Notes: generated from the letters alone by a model not told the origin. Numbered from the stretch's first letter, positions 44,934 through 53,924 are shown. The stretch is 64,000 nt of DNA from an uncultured Christensenellaceae bacterium (GCA_910588545.1 CAJUOU010000006.1:1-64000), one strand, 5' to 3'. Made by a program: numbers and translations.

Positions 44934-45761
44934 TTAGTTCACGCGTTTGATAATGAACTTATTAGTTCTGTTCTTTTTCTTTCTGGTCTTGTAACCAAGT
45001 GCAGGTTTACCCCAAGGAGTAACCGGGCTTGGCATACCGATTGGCGACTTACCTTCACCACCACCGTGAGGGTGGTCACAAGGGTTCATTACTACACCAC
45101 GAACAGTTGGTTTAACACCCATGTGACGATGTCTACCGGCTTTACCGATACTTACGATTTCGTGGTCTAGGTTACCAACTTGACCGATTGTTGCTCTGCA
45201 AGACAATAGTACATATCTCATCTCGCCCGATGGCAATCTTAAAATAGCATATTTGTTTTCCTTTGCCATAAGTTGTGCTGCTTGACCTGCTGCTCTTGCG
45301 ATTTGACCGCCTTTGCCAGGGTGCAACTCGATATTATGAAGCAATGTACCTACAGGAATATTCTCGATTGGTAAGCAGTTACCAACTTTGATTTCTGCAT
45401 TTGCACCATTCATAACAACATCGCCTTTGTTCAAGCCAACAGGTGCTAAGATATAAGCTTTTGCACCATCTGCATAATGCAATAATGCGATATTTGCTGT
45501 ACGATTTGGGTCGTATTGAATTTCAGCAACTTTTGCAGGAATATTGTCTTTATTACGCTTAAAATCGATAATTCTGTATTTTTGTCTATTACCACCGCCG
45601 ATGTGTCTGACAGTGATTCTACCGTTATTATTTCTACCGCCTGATTTGCTTTGAGTTTCAAGCAAACTTCTCTCTGGTTTTGTGCTTGTGATTTCGTCAA
45701 AAGCAGAAACACTCATAAAACGACGGGCAGGAGAAGTTGGTTTATATCTTTTAATAGCCAT
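44934..45761 (-). CDS. rplB: 50S ribosomal protein L2
   Basis: 275 residues with the peptidyl-transferase-region signature [23 protein letters not shown], where the conserved His is present, and the C-terminal [19 protein letters not shown]. Confidence 0.98.
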   Translation of the reverse strand: MAIKRYKPTSPARRFMSVSAFDEITSTKPERSLLETQSKSGGRNNNGRITVRHIGGGNRQKYRIIDFKRNKDNIPAKVAEIQYDPNRTANIALLHYADGAKAYILAPVGLNKGDVVMNGANAEIKVGNCLPIENIPVGTLLHNIELHPGKGGQIARAAGQAAQLMAKENKYAILRLPSGEMRYVLLSCRATIGQVGNLDHEIVSIGKAGRHRHMGVKPTVRGVVMNPCDHPHGGGEGKSPIGMPSPVTPWGKPALGYKTRKKKNRTNKFIIKRVN

Positions 45762-45778
45762 TATAATTACCTCCGCTC

Positions 45779-46069
45779 TTATGCCAAACTATCGAAGAAT
45801 TCGATGCGTTTGCTGTTCTCAGTAAGTTGAACATAAGCCTTTTTGAAAGATGGTGTTCTTCCTTCACTTCTGCCCATTCTTTTGATTTTACCATCATAGT
45901 TTACTGTATTTACTTTAGCAACTTGAACTCCGAAAATCTCTTCAACAGCTTTTTTAATTTGAGTTTTAGTTGCTCTTTTGTCCACCTTAAAAGTGTACTT
46001 CATACCCTCGATGCCCTCATAACTCTTTTCGGTTAAGATAGGACTGATAATGATATCGTAAGCGTTCAT
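45779..46069 (-). CDS. rplW: 50S ribosomal protein L23
   Basis: 96 residues with [46 protein letters not shown]. Docking site for trigger factor and SRP at the exit tunnel. ATG overlaps the rplD stop by one base. Confidence 0.98.
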   Translation of the reverse strand: MNAYDIIISPILTEKSYEGIEGMKYTFKVDKRATKTQIKKAVEEIFGVQVAKVNTVNYDGKIKRMGRSEGRTPSFKKAYVQLTENSKRIEFFDSLA

Positions 46070-46689
46070 TATGCGTACACCTCCTCAATTTTCTTTATAG
46101 CATCTTTTGTCATAATGCAGTTTGCATTTGCTACTACATCGTAAACATTTATTAAAGATGCATTAATTAAAGTTACATTTTCAATGTTGCGGCAAGCTCT
46201 GATAACTAGTTCGTCACGCTCTCCAACAACCAAAAGTACTCTTTTTTCCATTTTAAGATTTTTCAAAACAGTTGCGATTTCTTTTGTCTTACCATTTTCT
46301 GCCTTGATTTCGTTGATAACGATAATTTCGTCATCACGAACTTTTTGAGACAATGCACTCTTTAGTGCAGCAACTTTCATTTTTTGATTTATCTTTTGGC
46401 TGAAATCTCTTGGCTTTGGTGCAAATACCACACCACCTTTAATCCATTGTGGAGCACGAATGCTACCTTGTCTAGCTCTACCTGTACCTTTTTGTCTCCA
46501 AGGCTTAATTCCGCCTCCGCGAACTTCTGCTCTTGTTAAAGTGCTTTTGGTACCTTGTCTTTTATTTGCAAGTTGAGCAACAACAACTTGATGGATTAGA
46601 GCCGCGTTATACTCTTGCTCAAAAACTGCAGCATTTAATTCGATTGTCCCAACTTTTTTACCGCTGCTATTTACAACTTTCATTTCCAT
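46069..46689 (-). CDS. rplD: 50S ribosomal protein L4
   Basis: 206 residues from the ATG at 46689, which has GGAGGG seven bases upstream; nine further codons in frame overlap the site. Contains the RGGGIKPWRQKGTGRARQGSIRAP loop that reaches the exit tunnel. In E. coli L4 also represses its own S10 operon. Confidence 0.97.
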   Translation of the reverse strand: MEMKVVNSSGKKVGTIELNAAVFEQEYNAALIHQVVVAQLANKRQGTKSTLTRAEVRGGGIKPWRQKGTGRARQGSIRAPQWIKGGVVFAPKPRDFSQKINQKMKVAALKSALSQKVRDDEIIVINEIKAENGKTKEIATVLKNLKMEKRVLLVVGERDELVIRACRNIENVTLINASLINVYDVVANANCIMTKDAIKKIEEVYA

Positions 46690-46703
46690 TTTTAAGCCCT
46701 CCA

Positions 46704-47333
46704 TTAACCTTTGCAAGATTGCTTAACGATAACGATTCCGCCCTTAGCACCAGGGATAGCACCCTTAACTAGCAAAATATTACGCTCTGCATCTACTTTT
46801 ACAATTTGCAAGTTTTGAACTGTGCATTTTGTATTACCATATTGACCCGGCATTTTCTTGTTTTTGAAAACCCTTGACGGACTTGAGCAAGAACCCATAG
46901 AGCCTACACCTCTGTGGTATCCTGAGCCGTGTGCCATAGGACCAATGTGGAAATTGTGTCTTTTGATTGTACCGCTAAATCCTTTACCTTTAGAAGTACC
47001 GGAAACATCTACCTTATCGCCGGCTGCGAAAATGTCAGCTTTAATCTCACTTCCGATTTCAAAGCTTGCACAATTTTCAAACTTGAATTCTTTTAAAATT
47101 CTCTTTGGTTCAACGCCAGCTTTCTTGTAGTGACCTGCAACAGGTTTGTTTACATTTTTGCTACTGATAGTACCGAAAGCAACTTGTACTGCCTCATAAC
47201 CATCTTTTTCTACTGTTTTCTTTTGCACAACGGGACATGGACCTGCTTCCACAACTGTTACCGGGATAACTTTGCCATCCTCATTGAATATTTGGCTCAT
47301 GCCAATCTTCTTTCCAATGATTGCTTTATTCAT
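46704..47333 (-). CDS. rplC: 50S ribosomal protein L3
   Basis: 209 residues starting [13 protein letters not shown]; the methylated-Gln loop region is [35 protein letters not shown]. Extends towards the peptidyl transferase centre. Confidence 0.98.
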   Translation of the reverse strand: MNKAIIGKKIGMSQIFNEDGKVIPVTVVEAGPCPVVQKKTVEKDGYEAVQVAFGTISSKNVNKPVAGHYKKAGVEPKRILKEFKFENCASFEIGSEIKADIFAAGDKVDVSGTSKGKGFSGTIKRHNFHIGPMAHGSGYHRGVGSMGSCSSPSRVFKNKKMPGQYGNTKCTVQNLQIVKVDAERNILLVKGAIPGAKGGIVIVKQSCKG

Positions 47334-47368
47334 AGATAAAGTTCACCTCCAAATTTATTCTCTATTTA

Positions 47369-47677
47369 TTAAAGTTTGATGTTGATATCAACGCCTGCAG
47401 GCAAATCAAGTTTCATTAAACTATCAACTGCTTGTGCAGTAGGGTTGAAAATATCAATCAAACGTTTGTGAGTTCTTAGTTCAAATTGCTCTCTGCTATA
47501 TTTATATTTGTGCGGAGAACGGATAATAGTTACTACTTCTTTCTCTGTAGGTAGCGGAATAGGACCGGATACCTTGGTGTTGTGTCTTTTGATTGTCTCT
47601 ACAATTTTCTCTGCAGCTACATCAATAAGATTGTGGTCGTAAGCTTTTAGCTTGATTCTGATTTTTTGTGTTGCCAT
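47369..47677 (-). CDS. rpsJ: 30S ribosomal protein S10 (NusE)
   Basis: 102 residues with [26 protein letters not shown] and the signature [24 protein letters not shown]. Also acts as NusE in antitermination. First gene of the cluster, preceded by a ribosome site CAGGAGG and a structured leader. Confidence 0.98.
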   Translation of the reverse strand: MATQKIRIKLKAYDHNLIDVAAEKIVETIKRHNTKVSGPIPLPTEKEVVTIIRSPHKYKYSREQFELRTHKRLIDIFNPTAQAVDSLMKLDLPAGVDINIKL

Positions 47678-47863
47678 ATTAAATGACCTCCTGTTTTCCT
47701 AACTCGTTATTATTACACATTACCGTGTGTGTCGTACTGTTGCTTTTAAATAAAGGCGTTTCCGCCCCAAATTTAAGAGTTAGTCGCTCGATTGTCGAAC
47801 CATTGTCCACGATAATTATCCGTAAAATATCGGTAACTTACCGCTTCATCCCATTTCAACAGC
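47678..47863 (-). promoter_or_regulatory. Structured leader of the S10 operon
   Basis: About 185 bases lie between the predicted start and rpsJ. Reading the minus strand, CTAACTC and GAGTTAG can form an outer stem. It encloses a hairpin with TTAAAT/ATTTAA and GGCG-GAAA-CGCC (a GNRA tetraloop) and a second hairpin ACACA/TGTGT. Further upstream CGGTAA-G-TTACCG and GATAATTATC are palindromic. Such a three-way junction fits an r-protein autoregulatory leader; L4 is the regulator in E. coli, but the ligand here is unknown. Confidence 0.55.
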
Positions 47864-47869
47864 CTTATC

Positions 47870-47898
47870 ATTATATACAATTAAAGCCCTTATGTCAA
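47870..47898 (-). promoter_or_regulatory. Consensus promoter of the ribosomal protein cluster
   Basis: On the minus strand TTGACA (47893-47898), 17 bases, TATAAT (47870-47875): a perfect consensus, as expected for a heavily expressed operon. Confidence 0.92.
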
Positions 47899-48252
47899 AC
47901 ATTTTTTCAAGGTTTTTCAATATTTTTCTCCCACAACCCTTCCACGTGTGTCATTTTTGCAAAAACAGCACTTTTCACGCCAATTTAGGGTAATTTTTAC
48001 CCATTTTTGCAAAAAATTTTTTATTTTTACTAAATTATCCAACAATTTTTAGTAATATTTAGGCTAATAATAAGTATCATTTTATATTATAGACAAATTG
48101 TTTAGGAACATTTTCTTTTCGAACTAAAAAATGATTTAAAAATTTACAGTGCTATAAATTTCTTTTTTTATACACATCACTTATTGAATATACTCCTATT
48201 TTTATATTTAAAAATTGCAAAAACTAATTAAAGATATTTTAATAATAAACTA

Positions 48253-48282
48253 TTGTTCAACTAATTTAATTTATGGTATAAT
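48253..48282 (+). promoter_or_regulatory. Promoter of the tandem HTH genes
   Basis: TTGTTC (48253-48258), 18 bases, TATAAT (48277-48282) preceded by TGG (extended -10). The rest of 47899-48252 is AT-rich without a recognisable gene. Confidence 0.6.
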
Positions 48283-48315
48283 GATTTTAAACAAAAAAAA
48301 CAATAAGGCAATTCA

Positions 48316-48768
48316 ATGATTAAACAAACTATTTCAATAAAAAACTTTCCCGACAATTTTACAGATTTATTTTTAAATACAAATCTTACAAAACATCAAT
48401 TTGCAAAAGAAGTTGACATTGACCATTTTCAAATAACTTGTTATTTACAAGGTACTATTCCCATTACAAAAAGCGTTGTAAAAATCTGTGATTACTTTAA
48501 TTGCTCTATAGATTATATGCTAGGGTTGTCTGACAATTTTTCTTACCCTAATATACAAAAAGGGTTTAAGAAAGAATGCTTTTTTCCAGAGTATCAAAGA
48601 TTGTTAAAAGCTAATAATAAAACTCACTATCTACTTTCCAAAGAAAAAATTGTAACTGCAACCAAACAAAGTTTATGGAAAAAAGGTGGTTTACCTAAAT
48701 TTGAAGTTATTATTGCTATCGCCTATGAACTTGGTGGCTCTATTGATAAAATGTTAGGACGAATTTAA
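48316..48768 (+). CDS. Double-HTH regulator-like protein, tandem copy 1
   Basis: The 150-residue protein starts with a Cro/CI-type helix-turn-helix (about 12-65: LFLNTNLTKHQFAKEVDIDHFQITCYLQGTIPITKSVVKICDYFNCSIDYMLG). After a linker with CFFPEYQRLL there is a second, shorter HTH-like stretch ending in LWKKGGLPKFEVIIAIAYELGGSIDKMLGRI. Both halves end in the same kind of phrase (SIDYMLG, SIDKMLG), which suggests duplication of one HTH unit. AAGG precedes the ATG. Probably a DNA-binding regulator, target unknown. Confidence 0.75.
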   Translation: MIKQTISIKNFPDNFTDLFLNTNLTKHQFAKEVDIDHFQITCYLQGTIPITKSVVKICDYFNCSIDYMLGLSDNFSYPNIQKGFKKECFFPEYQRLLKANNKTHYLLSKEKIVTATKQSLWKKGGLPKFEVIIAIAYELGGSIDKMLGRI

Positions 48769-48795
48769 TTGATTATAAAATTAAGGAAAAAAAAT

Positions 48796-49224
48796 ATGGA
48801 TTTCACGGAAATTTTTACTGACTTATTTTTAGGAACTGAACTAAACAAAACCAAGTTTGCCAATCAATTAGGCATTGGTCATTCTACAATTCAAAAATAT
48901 TTAAATGGGGTTATCCCATCCCCAAAGACTATCGCAAAAATTTGTGATTATTTTAATTGTTCTATGGACTATATTGTTGGTTTAACCAATGATTTTAATT
49001 ATAAAAATTCCAAAGGTGGAATAGATAGCAAATGTTTCATACCTGAATATCAAAGACTATTAACAATCAACTCAACAAATCATTTTACTCTATCTAAAAA
49101 AGGTTTAGTAAATGAATCTAGTTTGAGTTGGTGGAAGAAAGGCCATTTGCCACAATTTGAAGTAATATTTAACATTGCCTACGAGCTTGGTGGCTCAATA
49201 GATAAATTGCTTGGGCGTATTTAG
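48796..49224 (+). CDS. Double-HTH regulator-like protein, tandem copy 2
   Basis: The 142-residue paralogue of the preceding gene (MDFTEIFTDLFLGTELNKTKFANQLGIGHSTIQKYLNGVIPSPKTIAKICDYFNCSMDYIVG) has the same two-HTH layout and a nearly identical C-terminus (AYELGGSIDKLLGRI). The ATG at 48796 follows AAGGA; an upstream extension to 48769 is less likely. Recognition helices differ between the copies (DHFQITCYL and GHSTIQKYL), so they may read different sites or form a heterodimer. A terminator follows. Confidence 0.78.
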   Translation: MDFTEIFTDLFLGTELNKTKFANQLGIGHSTIQKYLNGVIPSPKTIAKICDYFNCSMDYIVGLTNDFNYKNSKGGIDSKCFIPEYQRLLTINSTNHFTLSKKGLVNESSLSWWKKGHLPQFEVIFNIAYELGGSIDKLLGRI

Positions 49225-49243
49225 TGCTAATTAGAATTTTAAT

Positions 49244-49275
49244 AAAAGCAAGCCGTAAAATGGCTTGCTTTTATA
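49244..49275. terminator. Terminator after the tandem HTH genes
   Basis: An 11-bp stem (AAAAGCAAGCC with its complement) and 7-base loop with T-rich flank; it also lies just past the stop of the minus-strand hydrolase. Confidence 0.85.
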
Positions 49276-49292
49276 TATATAGTAATGTAATT

Positions 49293-50078
49293 TTATATTA
49301 TATTATAAAAATGAATTATATTAATATCCTTATCTATATTCTTACCGTGATTCCCCAACAAGTACCATTCCCTATGCACGCCATGGTCGGTTATTGTTGC
49401 AAATAAAGTTTTTTGATTTTGATAAGATTGTTTGATTGCCTGCAACAACATTTTATGGCTTTGATTATAGTGCTTTAATGCCCTTTGGGAAAGTAATGAC
49501 TTGGGATGAGTGCGATGCATAATGTCATCATACTCTTGATTGTAAATGCAAATTACGTCATACTCTTTGCTATTTATAATTTGAATAGCCTTATTTATAA
49601 CTTCTTTATCATTTTTTAGTGTATAGTAGTCAATCGCTCTGCCTCTAAACAAAATATCCATACTTTGATTTTCGACGGTAACAATGCAAGTTTTTTTATT
49701 GGCTCTGACAAGTGCATCAAAAAAACTGTCAATTTCTATCTTCTTTTTTTCATAGTGCTGTATACCATGTTCTTCGGGTGTACTGCCCGTGTATATACTG
49801 CCAAAACAAACAGGTGTTTTGGGCGGTATAACCGAACTCATTTTTACCTTAAGCTCGCTATCCCAAATATCACTTAATATATTTTTGTATTTGTTTGCTA
49901 CCCACTCCCCAATGGCATCCGGATTAAAAACGACAATGCGGTCAACGCCTTTACCCAAAGTGTTTTGCTCTACAAACTTATCCAACTCGTCTATCCCATC
50001 CCTTGCATAAGCAGGTGGAGAGATTTTTATTGCATTGCATAACGATTTTGTTATAGCTGTAATCGAATATCTTTCCAT
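49293..50078 (-). CDS. Alkaline-phosphatase-fold phosphodiesterase/sulfatase-like hydrolase
   Basis: The 261-residue protein has the metal-site elements of the nucleotide pyrophosphatase/alkaline phosphatase superfamily: VVFNPDAIG (first Asp), PPKTPVCFGSIYTGSTPEEHGI with a Thr as likely nucleophile, EYDDIMHRTHP (Asp and His) and ITDHGVHREWYLLGNHG (Asp-His and final His). No signal peptide is seen, so it is cytoplasmic. It starts on the TAATG overlap with the GPH transporter gene. It may cleave the transported phosphorylated compound, which is inferred from the operon. Confidence 0.72.
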   Translation of the reverse strand: MERYSITAITKSLCNAIKISPPAYARDGIDELDKFVEQNTLGKGVDRIVVFNPDAIGEWVANKYKNILSDIWDSELKVKMSSVIPPKTPVCFGSIYTGSTPEEHGIQHYEKKKIEIDSFFDALVRANKKTCIVTVENQSMDILFRGRAIDYYTLKNDKEVINKAIQIINSKEYDVICIYNQEYDDIMHRTHPKSLLSQRALKHYNQSHKMLLQAIKQSYQNQKTLFATITDHGVHREWYLLGNHGKNIDKDINIIHFYNII

Positions 50079-51562
50079 TAAAACAACTCCTTTTTTAATA
50101 GCTCCAATTCCTGTTGTTCTTCTGTAGATAACAATTCCAATTCGTTATCACGTTGTTTTTGCACAAAATATCGTATTCTTTCACTTTTTCTCGTAGTTAT
50201 TTTTATCATATATGCACCTAAAAATGCAATAACCAAGCAAATCGGTATGCTAATTCCCAAAATCAAGCGCATACCCAATACCGCACTTTCCGGTTGCAAA
50301 GCATTTGTTCCAAGTTGCTCATCATAGCCAAAGCCTTGCAAAACCCAACCGACTATAAGCACAGCAATACCTGATGCAAACTTTTTGAAAAATGTCATTG
50401 TACTATTATAAGCGCCGGGGTTTCTGTCGTTTGATTTAAGTTCGGCAACATCCACAACGTCGGGAAATACCAACCACGGTATCATTTGTGCCATACCAAA
50501 GCCAAGCCCCGCAATAGCAAGCGGTAAAATGATTAAGACAGGCATTGTCGAGTGTAGCGGGAATGCCGCAAGTGATATCGCACCAATTATAAACATTGGA
50601 ATACCACACATAAAAATTATTGGTTTTGCAACCTTTTTTTGCAACATTGTAAATGATATAGGCATAATTAGTGCAGCACCTATAAGCATAGACATATTTG
50701 CAATCGCAGATAATGACAACCCCAAAATTTTGACATCCGAGCCACCTGTAACGTTAAAAACATACATCATTATTACATTTGCGATTATCTCGTTACAAAC
50801 AAAGGAAAATACATACATTAAAAGCAGTCTTCTAAAACATTTTAACTTAAAGGTAGCCAAAATATTTTTAAATGAAAACCTCAATTTTTCATTTGGCAAA
50901 GGAGTTCTTTCCTTGCAGAATAATGCCGTCAATAAAATAGGAACTGCAAACAGCACCGAAAAAACACCTGCCACAATCAATGAAAATAGCGTTTCGGTAA
51001 GTTTTGCAACACCCGTCGCAGGGTCTACGATAAGCATATCTTTTAATGCAGAAATTACAAGATAACAAATTGCGGTTGACAGCATACCCATGGCTAGCCT
51101 TACAAAATTCATGGAATTACGTTCTTTTAAATCCTCGCTTATTTCCGAAGACAATGAAAGATAAGGCACATTAAAAATTGTAGATACTGTACTGTAAAAC
51201 AAGTGTGCAAAGACTACATAAGCAACTTTACCCGCGGTACTACTCCACCCCTGTATAGGCATAAATAATACGAACAAAGCAACTACTATCAACAATCCCG
51301 ACAAAAAAATGTAAGGTATTCTTCTTCCCCATTTTGTCCTTGTATTATCCGAAATACTACCCATAATAGGGTCGGTAAAAGCATCCCAAAACCTTGCAAG
51401 CATAATTATCGTACCCGCAGTACCGGCAGGGATTTTCAATATATTAACTAAAAACCAAAGATAAAGCAATGACAAAATTGCCACACCGCCCGAGCCGTAA
51501 ATCTCTCCGACAGCAAATGACATCTTTTCAAATATACCGATTTTCGACGTGTTCTTCCTCAT
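50078..51562 (-). CDS. GPH-family (glycoside-pentoside-hexuronide) cation symporter
   Basis: The 494-residue protein has about twelve membrane helices and the GPH signature near the N-terminus: KMSFAVGEIYGSGG, then RFWDAFTDPIMGSISDNTRTKWGRRIPYI. Members carry sugars or sugar conjugates with Na+ or H+. The long charged C-terminal tail (about 40 residues, Glu/Gln rich) is unusual. The gene lies between a lipoprotein and a hydrolase of the same superfamily, so the cargo may be a glycerophosphodiester- or phosphosugar-like compound. Confidence 0.85.
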   Translation of the reverse strand: MRKNTSKIGIFEKMSFAVGEIYGSGGVAILSLLYLWFLVNILKIPAGTAGTIIMLARFWDAFTDPIMGSISDNTRTKWGRRIPYIFLSGLLIVVALFVLFMPIQGWSSTAGKVAYVVFAHLFYSTVSTIFNVPYLSLSSEISEDLKERNSMNFVRLAMGMLSTAICYLVISALKDMLIVDPATGVAKLTETLFSLIVAGVFSVLFAVPILLTALFCKERTPLPNEKLRFSFKNILATFKLKCFRRLLLMYVFSFVCNEIIANVIMMYVFNVTGGSDVKILGLSLSAIANMSMLIGAALIMPISFTMLQKKVAKPIIFMCGIPMFIIGAISLAAFPLHSTMPVLIILPLAIAGLGFGMAQMIPWLVFPDVVDVAELKSNDRNPGAYNSTMTFFKKFASGIAVLIVGWVLQGFGYDEQLGTNALQPESAVLGMRLILGISIPICLVIAFLGAYMIKITTRKSERIRYFVQKQRDNELELLSTEEQQELELLKKELF

Positions 51563-51585
51563 TTTATTCCTTCTAACTACTTTAT

Positions 51586-52461
51586 TTACATCTTTTTATT
51601 TGTTATCATAAAAGTTAAAATGTTGCCCTCTTCGTTGCCTAGTGCAAGTTTGGTTTTTCCGCCACAAGTAGTTGCAACGATTATAAGCCAATCTTCGCCT
51701 ACCCTTGCTTTGATTTCATCATACATATCCGCAAGATAATAATTCAAATGCAATAGTGCAGATAAATATGCGGAGTTGCTCATTTTGAAGTTGCCGTCCG
51801 CAACAAGATAAGGGTTGGAAACCGCCGCAACTATAAAATCGTTTGCATCCAAATTATTAATACTTTCCGTCCTTAAAGCATTTAAATCTATACAAGAGGT
51901 AAAGCTTAGCTGCTGTGTTAACTTGCTGTCAAATTCTGCAGCTAATTGAGTGTCTATATAATTTTTATTATCGGTTAAAAATTTTACTCTGTATTTTTCC
52001 GACATTGTTGTCATTACCGAATATGGAGTTTCTCTTTTTGCATCCGTCTTTTTTAAAACATTAAATGTCGACGGCTCTTGTCCTGTTACAATACTCAAAA
52101 AATTAACCCCGATATCTATATTGGCTTTTGTATCCAAATTGGCAGGTTTTGTCCAATACAAACCGCCCTCTTTTGCAATCGATAACATGCCAAGGTCATT
52201 GCCCATCATATACTCTAAACCTTCCGCCCTAAAGCCGTCTATAGTAATTAAAATGGCCTTTTTTCTTGTACCGCTGTTATTGGTAAAATGCGAAGAAATT
52301 TTGCTTGCAATATCAGTTTGTAAAATAGCATTATCGTAACTATTGGAAAAATAGCCCTTATCGGATAATTTATTTAAAATTTTATTGTTGTTACAGCCGC
52401 TTAAAACTGCGGTTACTGCAACAAGCAACATTGCTGCTGTCATATATTTAACTCTCTTCAT
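51586..52461 (-). CDS. Lipoprotein with degenerate alkaline-phosphatase/phosphodiesterase fold
   Basis: The 291-residue protein starts at 52461, with AAAGG seven bases before. The signal peptide ends in the lipobox LSGC (Cys23). The domain starts as in type I phosphodiesterases (KKAILITIDGFRAEGLEYM) and keeps the SIVTGQEPSTFNV segment. In the later metal-site region, where active relatives have Asp-His pairs, this protein reads VSNPYLVAD and ATTCGGKTKLA. The second-site Asp and His appear lost. It may bind but not cleave its substrate outside the cell and pass it to the transporter encoded next; this is inference. Confidence 0.72.
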   Translation of the reverse strand: MKRVKYMTAAMLLVAVTAVLSGCNNNKILNKLSDKGYFSNSYDNAILQTDIASKISSHFTNNSGTRKKAILITIDGFRAEGLEYMMGNDLGMLSIAKEGGLYWTKPANLDTKANIDIGVNFLSIVTGQEPSTFNVLKKTDAKRETPYSVMTTMSEKYRVKFLTDNKNYIDTQLAAEFDSKLTQQLSFTSCIDLNALRTESINNLDANDFIVAAVSNPYLVADGNFKMSNSAYLSALLHLNYYLADMYDEIKARVGEDWLIIVATTCGGKTKLALGNEEGNILTFMITNKKM

Positions 52462-52508
52462 ACATTTACCTTTATCCATATAGTATTTAATTATTCAATC
52501 TTAAAGTG

Positions 52509-52829
52509 CTATTTAATAAATCTATTAATTTGCACCAAATGCTTTTGCATATCCACCTTATCCCCTTTAAAAGTCACGCCCTCTTTTTCAAGGCGATTTC
52601 TTTGCTCATTTTCGCCACCAAAAACAAATGCCGGGGTAAGACTGCCGTCTTTCATAACCACCCTGTGGCAAGGAATATGCTCGGGGTCGGGATTGTTATG
52701 CAACGCTCTGCCGACCTGTCTTGACCTAGTCCTATAGCCTGCAAGTTCAGCCACCATACCATAATTCATAACATACCCACAAGGAATATTTTGCACTACC
52801 ATATAAACTTTTTTATCAAACTCACTCAT
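52509..52829 (-). CDS. MGMT-family single-domain protein (O6-alkylguanine DNA alkyltransferase-like)
   Basis: The 106-residue protein is only the C-terminal DNA-binding domain of the Ada/Ogt family: VYMVVQNIPCGYVMNYGMVAELAGYRTRSRQVGRAL, then the active-site PCHRV with Cys. The alkyltransferase-like proteins usually have Trp in place of this Cys; here Cys is present, so it may be an active, minimal methyltransferase. The ATG at 52829 follows AAGGTG; the upstream 15 codons are not used. Not linked in operon to the neighbours. Confidence 0.88.
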   Translation of the reverse strand: MSEFDKKVYMVVQNIPCGYVMNYGMVAELAGYRTRSRQVGRALHNNPDPEHIPCHRVVMKDGSLTPAFVFGGENEQRNRLEKEGVTFKGDKVDMQKHLVQINRFIK

Positions 52830-53038
52830 TTTGCACCTTGCCCAAAATATCTTTTGGAATAAGCTGCCACTCAAAAATTATAAGCAGCAATTAATATAAT
52901 TATATAATAAAAACATACTTTTGTCAATCACGCTTTGTAATACAAATTTTGATAATAATGCTCAAATTTATTTGTTTTTAATCAATAAAATTATTGCATA
53001 AAACGCTTGCTATATCCCTAAAAAAATGCTACAATATT

Positions 53039-53137
53039 TTTGCTGAGTAGAAATACTGCGTTAAGTGCCATAGAACGGGATGTTGACTATGGACGAAAGA
53101 GAATGATCTCTGCGGTTGTATTTCACATCCGAGGCAA
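53039..53137 (+). promoter_or_regulatory. Tetrahydrofolate (THF) riboswitch
   Basis: The THF aptamer core is visible in order: GAGTAGAAATACTGCGTTAAG, then GGGATGTTG, GACGAAAGAGA, and GGTTGTATTTCACATCC. Short TTGC/GCAA ends pair as P1. It stands just upstream of folT and is followed by a terminator that overlaps the ribosome site. Confidence 0.93.
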
Positions 53138-53161
53138 GTTATTTGTTTTAATAATTTTCTC

Positions 53162-53196
53162 GGTACTCTCCAATATTGTCAGGAGGTACTTTTTTT
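53162..53196 (+). terminator. Terminator hairpin overlapping the folT ribosome site
   Basis: GTAC-T-CTCC pairs with GGAG-GTAC (8 bp, one bulged T) across a loop, then seven T. The 3' arm contains the AGGAGG ribosome site of folT, so the hairpin could block both transcription and translation. It is the likely output of the THF riboswitch. Confidence 0.75.
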
Positions 53197-53823
53197 ATGA
53201 AAAAGTTAAGTTTCAAACTTACAAAAAGGCGTTCCCTTTTTATTGCGTACACTGCAATACTTATAGCAATTAGCGTTGCTTTGAAATTTTGCAGTATCCT
53301 ATTGGGGTCTTTCTCGATTTCCTTTACTTACATTCCTTGTTTTATAGCAGGCATGTTTTTAGGACCTGTTTCGGGTGGGCTTGTAGGATTGTTGGGGGAT
53401 ATAATCGGTGTTCTTGCAAAAGGTGCAACTCCCTCTCCGTTTATTTCCATTTCATGTGCTTTGATTGGCATTATTCCGGGGCTTATTTTTATGATAAAAA
53501 AATGGCACCCTTTTATCAAACTTGCCATATCACTTGTTTTGGTATTGTTTATTTGCACAATGGGATTGTCAGCTTACGGAACATGGCTTTTGGTCGCAGC
53601 AGGAGCAAATGGCAAATCATTTGCGGCATATTGGTTAATTGACCGCCTGCCAAAACAACCTGCTATACTTGCTATAAACGCTGTAATTATATATCTACTT
53701 TATTATCCACTTAAAAAACTCATATTTGACAGAATGGGCAACAAAGTCGCAACTAATGCGGATATAGCAAAATCGGAAATTGCCGAAGTTGCAACTACTA
53801 CCAATGACAATATAGAAATGTAA
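53197..53823 (+). CDS. folT: Folate ECF transporter S component FolT
   Basis: The 208-residue membrane protein has about six helices with FIAYTAILIAISVALKF and FTYIPCFIAGMFLGPVSGGLVGLLGDIIG, typical of FolT. It gives folate specificity to an ECF transporter whose shared A, A' and T subunits are encoded elsewhere. Start at 53197 with AGGAGG ten bases before. The C-terminal tail of about 35 residues (NADIAKSEIAEVATTTND...) is hydrophilic and longer than usual. Controlled by the THF riboswitch upstream. Confidence 0.93.
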   Translation: MKKLSFKLTKRRSLFIAYTAILIAISVALKFCSILLGSFSISFTYIPCFIAGMFLGPVSGGLVGLLGDIIGVLAKGATPSPFISISCALIGIIPGLIFMIKKWHPFIKLAISLVLVLFICTMGLSAYGTWLLVAAGANGKSFAAYWLIDRLPKQPAILAINAVIIYLLYYPLKKLIFDRMGNKVATNADIAKSEIAEVATTTNDNIEM

Positions 53824-53878
53824 AAAATAAAAAATTTATATTTTATCTAAAATCAATTTCCATGAACATGAAAAACAA

Positions 53879-53911
53879 AAAATAAAACGGAAAATTCCGT
53901 TTTATTTTTTT
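53879..53911. terminator. Bidirectional terminator between folT and the fucose operon
   Basis: A perfect 14-bp A/T-rich stem (AAAATAAAACGGAA with its complement), 2-base loop, T-rich flanks on both strands. Serves folT and, on the minus strand, the DUF3781 gene. Confidence 0.85.
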
Positions 53912-53924
53912 ACTAATAATTTGA

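Noticed and set aside
31874..46772. Many plus-strand open frames of 60-130 codons across the ribosomal cluster
   Set aside because: They are antisense shadows of conserved ribosomal genes without ribosome sites.
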